Assembly (NCBI GenBank): GCA_947650285.1
Contig: CANTFL010000003.1
Location: 186,001-250,000 of the forward strand
DNA: 64,000 bases
From: Hyaloperonospora brassicae
Lineage: Eukaryota; Oomycota; Peronosporomycetes; Peronosporales; Peronosporaceae
Direction of reading: 5' to 3'
Position numbers and translations under genes: made by a program. The notes beneath the pieces are model-generated. The model saw only the letters and a list, made by a program, of their open reading frames with translations. It searched no databases and had not been told where the DNA came from. This document shows positions 55,501 to 64,000 of the stretch, in pieces. Numbering within the stretch: position 1 is the first letter of the stretch; every line of letters starts with the position of its first letter.

Positions 55501-56725
55501 GGGGGGAGGGACTCGCTCAAGCAAAAACCGTTTTGGCTCTTGCTCATCACGTGTCGACGCTAACGTCGTCACGTATGATGCCAATGTCGATCAGGTCGAC
55601 ATCGATGAAGAAGATCACCTCAATAATAGCGACGACGCTATTATTGACTCGGATGATGATGACGATGCTGGTATATTCAGCATCGCCAACGATTATGCCA
55701 GCGAGGAAGAAGACAACCTCGCTGAAGAAGAGAGCAATCTCTTAGCAGTGCGCACGAAGTCCACTGACAGACAAAACAAAGAGTCAGCAGAGAACTTCCT
55801 GCTGACTCGAGAAGAGGTAGTCCGTTTCGTTCAGGACTCCATCGCAAATGCGGTGGACCGTCAGAAACGGAACGCAGACAAGAATGGAAGAGCAAATGTT
55901 CTTTCATTTAAGGTTAACGACCTAGTACTACTGTCTACGGTAAACTTACCTGGACATGCAGTCACTAGTGTCGGCAGTGGTAAACGACTGCCGACGTACA
56001 TTGGCCCATTTCGAGTGTTGCATCGCAAGGGCAATGCATACAAACTCGAATTGCCACGTAGGATGCGCACGCATCCTACGTTTTACGTGGGGAGGCTTAG
56101 GTCGTACTGTCAGTACGAGCCTTCTTCTTCCAATGAAGATAGCCCCCACGTTCAAGAACATCCATCAAGTTCTTGCGTTCGCGCTCCAGACGATCCGTCT
56201 GGTCGCGCAGATATGATACCTCGGAACTCAACCAAGATATCTCCCCGCGAGCTGTCGCCAGCTCGCCGAATAGGGAGCGGACATCCCGCTCGACCTGAAG
56301 ATGCGCAGTGGCATAATCGGCGCGATCCCTCGCCCGATCAGCCTCGTGATCCTTGCGGTTCATCCGCACGGTATCGGTCAAAGCGTAGCGCCGGTCGCGC
56401 TCGTGCTTCAAGTCATCGCGAAATTCATCGATTGCGCGATCCATCTCGTAAGAGTCGAGATCGTGAACCGAATCATCTGGAGGAGGTCTTTCCTCCTCCA
56501 CCACATCCTTTGGTGGATGCTCACGGTGATCAAAGCTTTCTAGTGGAGCTTATCTTGAATCACCGTGACGATTCAGGATCAAGGACGAGCTACCTCGTCC
56601 AGTGGCGGGGGTTTCCACCCTCTTGTAACAGCTGGGAGCCCCGCTCTCAGCTGTTGATGGATGTTGAGGGTCTCGTCCGCCAGTATGACGAGACCCATCC
56701 GATGAGTCCTGTGGCCCATCGGTAA
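55493..56725 (+). CDS. gypsy-2 integrase C-terminus with acidic insert and chromodomain
   Basis: After an unusual Asp/Glu-rich stretch (IDEEDHLNNSDDAIIDSDDD onward) comes the GPF-type integrase C-terminal block (LPTYIGPFRVLHRKGNAYKL, then MRTHPTFYVGRLRSY). An Arg/Ser/Pro-rich linker follows, then a chromodomain (QSFLVELILNHR, then YLVQWRGFPPSCNSWEPRSQ). The linker is opposite the antisense coiled-coil coding region, which may explain its strange composition. Confidence 0.82.
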   Translation: MDKGGGTRSSKNRFGSCSSRVDANVVTYDANVDQVDIDEEDHLNNSDDAIIDSDDDDDAGIFSIANDYASEEEDNLAEEESNLLAVRTKSTDRQNKESAENFLLTREEVVRFVQDSIANAVDRQKRNADKNGRANVLSFKVNDLVLLSTVNLPGHAVTSVGSGKRLPTYIGPFRVLHRKGNAYKLELPRRMRTHPTFYVGRLRSYCQYEPSSSNEDSPHVQEHPSSSCVRAPDDPSGRADMIPRNSTKISPRELSPARRIGSGHPARPEDAQWHNRRDPSPDQPRDPCGSSARYRSKRSAGRARASSHREIHRLRDPSRKSRDREPNHLEEVFPPPPHPLVDAHGDQSFLVELILNHRDDSGSRTSYLVQWRGFPPSCNSWEPRSQLLMDVEGLVRQYDETHPMSPVAHR

Positions 56726-57701
56726 ACACGCTCCCTAGGCGCTTGTAGACGGATTGCAAGTTTGCAATCGCGTCACGCATCTCAGCCAAGATGTGTGCCC
56801 TTCCCCAGGGCGAATTTAGTGAGTACACATCCCTATGTGCACGCTGCGAGTTGTCAACATAACTCGCACAAGGGTCTCCCCATGTGAGGCAAGGAATGCC
56901 TGCCTCACTCGATAAACAATGCAACCGGTACCAAGCACCGTTTGGCGTTCGCCTTTCGAACCTGAGGCGTGTCGCCTCAAGTTTCTTGAGCCACCCTTCT
57001 CGTCCAAAATTCTTTACGTTTTGGACGAACGCGTTCCACGCAGCCAAAAGCGAGGCCTTGTCACGCTTTTGGTTGCTGTTGTACCATCGATGTCTAAGGA
57101 AGACATCGAGATAAAAGTCTTCCTCAGCGCGAAAGATCTTCGCGCTGGAACTCAAGCCGTGAAGCTCAGTTGTATCGAATAAGGGTATTCGATGGTGTTG
57201 GCCTGTCTCGTGAGACAGGCTATTGATGAGCCGTTCGGGCAAACGCCACGGCTTCGACTCATCACGCTTCACAATGGTACCCTTGTCGGTACCACGGCTC
57301 CCATATTGACGACGGCTCGCGCCATCGTCATCACGCTCGTGCGAAGACGCACGAGCTGATTGCGGTGATGAGCAAACATATTCATCACCCGATTCGTCAT
57401 CACTTCCGAACAGACTGTGATGCGAATCACGAGTCCGTTCGTTCGGCAGTGGTCTTGGCGAATACTGAGGCGTCGCCGGTGAGCGAGACGCCTCTGGAGC
57501 ATTGCCCGAGTCAGACACGTCTGACTCGCCAGAGTAGATGACCTCTACATCAGGGTCATCGTGCGCACGCGGTGTGATACCGCGTGCACCTGCAGCACCT
57601 GTTACTGCAGGCGAAGAAGGGGCGGCAGACGCTTCGTCGTCTGCCGCAGAGACTTGCACAGCACCAGGCTGTGTGGGTCTTGAGTCACCTCGCATAGACA
57701 T
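56097..57701 (-). pseudogene. Long antisense ORF of gypsy-2, convergent with pol
   Basis: On the minus strand one frame runs from an ATG at 57701 (MSMRGDSRPTQPGAVQVSAA) to 56097: 535 codons with a single TAA at 56552-56550. The N-terminus is Ser/Asp/Glu-rich (YSGESDVSDSGNAPEASRSP). The middle is globular-looking and aromatic-rich (EEDFYLDVFLRHRWYNSNQK, then LLAAWNAFVQNVKNFG). The C-terminus is a coiled coil (LFGELATARGEISWLSSEVS then YLRDQTDRLERERKNLMDVL). It overlaps pol by about 630 bp. The start lies 133 bp from the 3' LTR. I recognise no family. Architecture and placement parallel the gypsy-1 antisense frame, although sequence similarity is not obvious. Confidence 0.6.
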
Positions 57702-57820
57702 GTTAACTATGCGAGGTCAAGCGGAAAGTGAATGGAACGGACCCAACAAGTGCTCCCTGTCCTAATGGTGGCCAACGGTTTGCCTCCATATTTTCGATAG
57801 TCACACGGTGACTATCAGTT

Positions 57821-57833
57821 AAGGGGGGGGTGA
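57821..57833 (+). promoter_or_regulatory. gypsy-2 polypurine tract
   Basis: AAGGGGGGGGTGA lies directly before the TGT of the 3' LTR. Confidence 0.75.
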
Positions 57834-58224
57834 TGTAACGGGGCAGCCCGTTACATGAAATTGTCACTTTAAGGAAAGTGACAATAAAGAATATGAAGTT
57901 GGATATTCTTTAAACAATATCACCAAAATGGTGATATTGAAGGGTCGACCAAAGAGTCTGTTCATTGGTTGATATCGAGATGATATCAACCCACCAATCG
58001 CCGCAAGACGCGCGCAATGAGTGGTGACGAGACGTCACCATACATGCAGTTATATTAGTATAATTGAACTAAGTCAAACAGAGAGACAGTAGTTTAAAGA
58101 CTTAATTATATTAATATAACAGTTCTGCTTTTACCCTACCTACGCTTCCTCGCTTGCCACGTGTACGTCTGTCGGGGCACCGAAAACCCTTGCGTTAAGT
58201 TACGCAAGGGTGTGCCCCGTTATA
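57834..58224 (+). repeat. gypsy-2 3' LTR
   Basis: Repeat of 50242-50631 with roughly nine substitutions and one indel. It ends TGTGCCCCGTTATA, where the ancestral end was probably TGCCCCGTTACA, the exact inverse of the LTR start. Confidence 0.93.
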
Positions 58225-61200
58225 GAATAGAGATGCGTGTTGTTCAAAACAATAATAAAAATCTTGTGCTAACCACACCTACCTAAATAAAATCGGACCT
58301 GGAAATGTGCCTGTTATATCTTGCGTCAAGAAGATATTTGACCTCTTAATAATAGCACCCTCGAACTAATAATTTAAAAGATCGCATTCCTGGGCCAAGG
58401 GAAATGCATCCACTTTAGGATTGGCGCCAGTATTTAAACAGTACCCAATGATTATGTATGTTCTACCCGATCGCCGATATTTCCAACCAACATTAAGGCT
58501 CTCATTTCGACGTTTCCTACTGGCTCCTTTGGTCGTATATTCAGATGCACTAGCTCAAATTCATTGCAAGTGAATGTGCTAATATTAGGCCGTTTAATCA
58601 TAAAAATGATCAGTTTTGACAAGAGAACGGCCGATATTATATTTACCCCTATATATGGAATACCTGTCGATACTTTGAAGAGAAGTCCTCATTCAGATGA
58701 CACTGCATTGCTCATCCATCACTTTGATGATACATTCAGAAGGTAATAATTTGCGGACCAACTTCCACCAAAGGCTTTGCGGTCTTCATAAATCTTCATT
58801 GTCTTAGATTGATTTCTACGGGTCGTTATCGTAGAAATTGTACCAAACCGACCCACTCTTTATCGATCCTAATTAAATTGCACCCTATCGAATGATCGTA
58901 TCATCATTCACACTGTCACGTGTGCATAAACATTTCACGTAGTCACCGGATACTGCAGCCATATTCATACACATGCTAGGTTCAATATGCTTTATTGATC
59001 CATACTGATTCGACTCTCATCAAACAACGACCTCCACTTTTCTTAATCCAAGTCCTTATCCGTCTATGTTGACCTGAACATCCTGGAGTTTGTATAAGTT
59101 GACCCGTTAACAAGGCATAACAACCAATCCAGCGCATTGTCATAGATTGACATAGTGAAAGCTGACAAATCCAGGATTACAACTAGCTGCAGATCTGAAA
59201 TGCGCACGAACAGTAGTTATTCGGCCCATTTCACCTAACAGATCGAGTGGAACCAAGAGATCATTACTGATGCCGATATCCAGAGTTGGTAGTCCATCTC
59301 AATTTCCCACTTCACCATAATCGTTCCCTGCACATGTCTTACTCATACGGTGTCGCTCTCATCCTTTAGTGCGTTTTTCTTCCATGGCAGACTTTGCCAT
59401 AAAAATTGGTGAGCGCGTCGGCCGGTTTATTATCCATCGTCGCCACCCACGTGCGTCGCCAGTGTGCCCATACGTTACTTGGTCTGTTCATTGCCTCTAC
59501 TGTCTTCATAAGGGACATGGAAAACTTGATTGTATACCGTATGATTTTGAGAAGCAAAAGACATTTGCCGACCAGAAAGAGAGCAAAATATACACGAAAT
59601 TTACTGCTCATTATCGATTCCTACTAATATCCCTTTGACAAATAAATACATAGTCGATAGTATATGTAAAACACGTGCCGCGGTCCATCGGCCAATTGTA
59701 TCTTATAACTCAAATGAAGATATCTGTACACTCGACATATCTTAGGCATTGCGATTACACCTTACATGCACTGCTGCAAACGCTATGATTCAAAACTTCC
59801 GTCTATACAGGCGAATCATTTGCAGGTTCTTATCCAGGATCCCGACAATGATATGGCCTCGACGGATCAGGATGCTACTGAAGTTGCAAGAAGGCAATCC
59901 CATGACGAACGCCTTATTCGATCTAGTTTATATTCTTTGTTCGTCAAGCTACCCCGCATAAAGTTTCCTAACTTACCTTGACACGATATCGCCTCCTTTC
60001 ATTAAATTAAACCTCTTATAAATCATATCATACAATATCAACACCGTACCTTAAGACGCAGAACCGCCTTGCGATCGATCCGGTCATCTCTGCAGGATGA
60101 TTTAGTAGCTGCCGTCTAGAGATTAACAGAAACGAGACGCTTCTACTCGCTCTTGACGGTGCTGATAAGCAACGTTGAATGGTGGATCTCAATGCTGACC
60201 ACCGCAACTTGCCATTTTTGTACCATTCATAGTCGCCGTGACGCTCTAACGATGTTCTGAACGCTGTAATTAACTCTTCGCTGGTAATCAACCTCCTCTG
60301 AGGGTGTCTCATCGAAAATGTGCAAGTCGCATCTCTAGAGTGTTGTAGTTGCAGTGAAACATATGATGACGAAGCGAGTAAAAGTGTCATTGAGGACCTT
60401 GAACAATCCGTGGTGCGATAATATCGCTGGATGAGCTTCTACTTATTTAACTATAAGAAATCACATATCCAAGCACTCGAGTACATTTGGGCGCACCGCC
60501 TGACATTGCCGCAGAACCCTCTTGTTACTTCCAACCAAACTGAGTTCTTCGTCACTAGGTGGATATATCTCGACAATGCAAAATCAATGATAGCGGTCTG
60601 TGACCTCCGCTTTTCCTGATCGAAAGCTTTAACATCCTTCTCGGAAATGGACAAATCAGCATTTTCGATGGACAAATTAAGAATTTGTACATACGTTTCG
60701 GGGAGCTCGAACGGCCCTTTTGGTGCTGCTTAAGCTACCGTTGCACCAGCAGCAGTGGCAAAAACTTTTGAACCTTGCGGAGAAAAAAGAACACTGGTGA
60801 AGTCAAGAATCCACTACTGCTGTGACACGGCACTGTAAAACATGGATTAATACCCCTCCTCCCCTTAATTTTTCGCAAAATGTACACATCTCGTCGTCAA
60901 CGCGAAAGTTTGAAATCCACTGATAGTGAAGTGTCGTATGGTGCGCAGTGTTTTGGCAAATGATCAAAGCGTAATTTTTCTACAAAGGTGACAGAAATTG
61001 TATTGCGAGATTGTGACGATGTTATCAGATTCGAGCGTCATTCTAATCATGTTGAAGTTGATAAGCGCGCAATCCTGAATTGAACCTGCAGCTAATATGT
61101 CTGTGGATCCAGAATGGCATCTTTACCGCGTTCGTATCGATGCCTATGCGATCTCTTCTTCTCTTTTGCTCAATTTTTTGTATCAGAACGCTACTCTGAG

Positions 61201-61565
61201 CGTGATGGTGTGATGTTGAGCCATCAACACACCTTTTTGATGCGACGTATTAGCTACATTCGTTAGTAAACTTATACAAGTATACGACGTACACTTAGAG
61301 GTATACACTATCCTCAACGAGTGGGCGCATTGTGGAGTTATCCTTGACATTAAAGGAATATGTATCCGACCCAATATCACTTAATATTAAATATCTAAAA
61401 TGGATGGTTCTTAGGCCTATAGAGAAATCCTAACATGAATATATTATAGTAATATAGTATCAGACTTATTATCATTCGATTTTGCGCGCGTATATGTAAC
61501 ACGCGCTTCGAAATGGGCTTTTCGTAAGAATTTTTGTGTAGATTAAGTATCAAGGCTCTTGACCC
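58225..61565. other. Gene-poor AT-rich tract
   Basis: No recognisable coding domain. Minus frames at 60390-60028 (120 codons) and 60675-60451 look partly coding-like but match nothing I know. Confidence 0.4.
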
Positions 61566-62035
61566 TGTATATAGCGGGGTACACTTCTTATCACTTTACT
61601 GGTAAACCCTAATATTTATTGCAATGCAAGACTGTGTGGTCTCAGATAATCCGTACGCATAAGCACTGAAGGAAGCAAGAGAGCTGAGCAAAGGATGGAT
61701 GCTCGGATTAGGGTGAAAGGTAGACTTGTAGTACACATAGTTTAGTTTCTTTTATTCAAACGATTTTGCCTTGCTTAAGAATAATCAAATTCCTATGCAG
61801 GTCCTCGCTCACCACCCGTTGCACGAATCTGGCAGCGATGATTGGTTATTTGGGTATTATAATGGCCTATATCTCAATCAAAGCGGAGCAGCTTCATATC
61901 TTATCCGTGATGGCAATATACCATTAATCTCTCCAAAAGAGATAACATTGATGATTATTAACATTTATGATATGTTTACAGTGATACAATTGGTGTTAAT
62001 GACATGTAACGAGCTGACCTCTTCATTTTCAATTT
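61566..62035 (+). repeat. Decayed LTR-3 copy C
   Basis: It starts TGTATATAGCGGGG. The middle, CGCTCACCACCCGTTGCACG then CTGGCAGCGATGATTGG, and the end, TGACATGTAACGAGCTGACC, line up with the LTR-3 copies at 27 and 48 kb. It is heavily diverged and its boundaries are approximate. Confidence 0.5.
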
Positions 62036-63365
62036 AATATGCCGAATCACGATAGTTGTGATCGTATAACCGAGCAATAAACAACAATGTTACGCTCTCT
62101 TGAGCTTCACGCGCTTTTCTTTCGTGCAATACGATTGTTAACTACGTCAACGTATATGTTCGTAAATGAATAATCCGGCGGAATGAAGCATTTATATGTG
62201 GTAGTGTATAAAGGATCACATGCAGGTGTATTTGTAATCGTATAGCACACATAAAGGGTTTATAAATACGTTTCTAAGGCATATTTTCTTCATTTTTATC
62301 GATATTCTGATAGCAACAATTATTATTTTACCATGAGATATTTCCTTATTAAGTCCTGTTGTTGAGGACTATATATAGTATCCGTGGTATGGTTTGTGCA
62401 CTATTTTACTATCTAGCGTATTTTTGCTCATCGTCTTATTCATACTTTATTGAATTTTACTTGGTCTTAACGAATGGTGAGATTTTGAACATGGTGATAA
62501 TACGAAAGAAGGTAAGGCGATTTTGTTCTTAATTATGATTAAAATGGTAGCTGAGATGGAAATTATTGCAATTAGTGTTTACATATATCGTCGCTATAAA
62601 CCAATTACTTAATTATATACTGTACTATGTAATTATTGTGAGACGTAGTGCTTTAATACCTTACCTTTTTTACTATCAAATATAGATGATCATCATGGAA
62701 TAATTATATTATTCACAACCAGATACTACACTTGCCATCGGCCTATCATAAATGAACAATGTGACGTCACATGTAGTTTATGCGAAGCACGTGGTGGGAA
62801 TCCGCGTGAAATGAAATTTTCATACTCTACATAATTTTTTCCTATCTCGACCAGCTGGCTATACCGTTTACAAATACATAACGAAATTTATGCGTATATT
62901 GACAATCGCTCATGCGCAACATAAATTCCGCTGCAGCTTAAGTATTCGATGGGATATTAATTAACAAAGAATGACTATGTCTATGTTATCATGGTAAGCG
63001 CTTCATTACTTTGTATGAAGCACGAATCATTACGAGGAAAAGTGGCAACGTGCGTGATAGCTCATTCCGGCTCTGTTTTAATTCTTCGTGTTGCTTTATG
63101 TAGGAGTGGTCCCAAGACTTATGTGGGTCGCTTGATTAAAGTTCTCATCATTCCAGCTGATGATGGTTTTGTATCCAAAATATATACCAAAACAGGAATA
63201 CAACGCGCTGCACCCGAAAATGTACGGCACAGGGTATACCAACTTATGTATACATTTACTTATCAAGGATGGCTCATAAGAGGGTCTGCTAGATCATACG
63301 CACCAGAATGTGCAACTAGTTCCGAAATTACCTCGATGTGCGCAAGAGTCTTACACACTGCACCC
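62036..63365. other. AT-rich region with one 126-codon ORF of unknown status
   Basis: An ATG frame at 62991-63371 encodes a protein without recognisable domain; its composition resembles non-coding surroundings. Otherwise nothing is seen. Confidence 0.35.
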
Positions 63366-64000
63366 CGTTAGTTCATCGCTACCACCCCTCGGCGTCCCGC
63401 CGTTCCGCCGGTCTTCATCTCTTTCGCCTCTTCTGTATCGTCATTACGACGTCCGTCGCGCCTAATATGTTTCGTCTGTCGTTTCTGGCCGCGATTCTCC
63501 GTCGCCGTCTCTTCGCTACCGTCCGCCTTTAAACCATGCCGTCTGGACCTCCACTCCGTCATCCAGATGTTGCCCCTTCCACTCCGGCTGTCTCTTCGAT
63601 CGATCGTCTCGCCGGCCGCCCCTCTTCCGCCACTCCGGGTAGACGTTTCGGTCGTACCTATCTCTCTGCCACGCCGAGTCCTCGCCGCGTTTAGCGGTAC
63701 GTCCCTGTGAACTCGCTCTTCAAGGCGTTGGAAGAGGCGGTTATTAATTAGTCTCCCGCCCAGGAGTTTCGTGACATCTCGATGCGCGATGTCCAACGTG
63801 CGCGTGTCGCCGTGAAGTAAAAGCTCAAGCTTTTTATACCCTGCGGTACGGTTGTGGCGTCTGTGCAGCTTAACGGGATCATGCTCTATATCTACATGGA
63901 GGACCAAACTGCTCTATGGAGGGATTCCCTTCCTACCCTGTGCGACCTCATTCGCATCCCGTCGAAAGGATCTCACTTTACCTGCACTTGCCAGGATGTT
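63366..64000 (+). pseudogene. 5' part of an unidentified mobile-element ORF, cut by the window end
   Basis: At about 63366 the sequence switches abruptly from AT-rich to pyrimidine-rich DNA, like the 5' end of a retroelement. From an ATG near 63537 the frame reads MPSGPPLRHPDVAPSTPAVS, then NSLFKALEEAVIN, EFRDISMRDVQRARVAVK and LYIYMEDQTALWRDSLPTLC. Three in-frame stops (after RRV, VIN and AVK) interrupt it. The layout suggests ORF1/Gag of a LINE or related element. I do not recognise it with certainty. A minus-strand frame over the same bases (63368-63907) is judged a shadow. Confidence 0.4.

Larger units (their letters stand above)
50242..58224 (+). mobile_element. Ty3/gypsy chromovirus (gypsy-2), hairpin-rich
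   Basis: Two LTRs (390 and 391 bp, about 2% diverged) flank gag, pol with chromodomain, a long antisense frame and a polypurine tract. Flanks are GAAGG (left) and GAATA (right), an imperfect duplication at best. Four in-frame stops and at least two frameshifts interrupt gag-pol, so it is non-autonomous. Almost the whole element is built of adjacent short inverted repeats (see findings). Confidence 0.95.

Noticed and set aside
50242..58224. Reading the many palindromes as CRISPR repeats, MITEs or terminal inverted repeats
   Set aside because: The stems all differ in sequence, are not evenly spaced, and lie within coding frames; they are local self-complements, not copies of one repeat.
59366..59611. 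Minus frame ending in DNKPADALTNFYGK, reminiscent of retroelement RNase H ends
   Set aside because: Too short, no other retroelement motif nearby, and a plus-strand frame of equal length overlaps it.
63368..63907. 179-codon minus frame rich in Arg and Glu
   Set aside because: Antisense of pyrimidine-rich sequence; the plus strand has the more natural protein despite stops.

Overview
This is a nuclear genome window from an oomycete, most likely a Phytophthora or a downy mildew. The case rests on compact genes with few short introns (62-111 nt), an oomycete-style unconventional myosin, and copia, chromoviral gypsy, hAT and LINE families of the kind that fill oomycete genomes. There is no bacterial architecture. 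I found no tRNA, rRNA or CRISPR.

Layout. Positions 217-18481 hold one old Ty1/copia element with recognisable LTRs at both ends. A hAT-like DNA transposon (transposase on the minus strand) sits inside its integrase region. A young Ty3/gypsy chromovirus (6685-14386, perfect TCCTG target duplication, LTRs about 99% identical) sits inside the hAT transposase. A reversed LTR of the same gypsy family lies at 18614-19144 with a perfect GGTAC duplication. From 19.1 to 27.2 kb there is no intact gene, only a decayed LINE reverse transcriptase on the minus strand. A solo LTR of a third gypsy-like family (27167-27609) and a second, decayed copia element (about 27734-32135) follow.

A gene island occupies 34.4-46.5 kb. 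It holds a SET-domain pseudogene, a single-exon myosin (1316 aa), a YccV/HspQ-like plus TPR protein (minus), an LYR-motif protein (minus), the COP9 signalosome subunit CSN1 (plus, five exons), a FLYWCH-like transposon-derived ORF, and a mitochondrial PDK/BCKDK-type kinase (minus). The LYR and CSN1 genes are divergent across about 360 bp. Myosin converges with the YccV-TPR gene.

Beyond 46.5 kb repeats resume: a probable 5' gene stub at 47.79 kb, decayed LTRs, and a second gypsy chromovirus (50242-58224). A gene-poor tract follows, and the window ends in the 5' part of an unidentified mobile-element ORF.

Most unusual signals. (1) The gypsy elements are packed with local inverted repeats. In gypsy-2 they run back-to-back through the LTRs, gag, pol and 3' region as a chain of hairpins with 8-12 bp stems. 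(2) Both gypsy elements carry a long minus-strand reading frame (434 and 535 codons, broken by only 2 and 1 stops). It starts near the 3' LTR, converges on pol and overlaps the integrase-chromodomain coding region. In both, the C-terminal part of the antisense product looks like a coiled coil.
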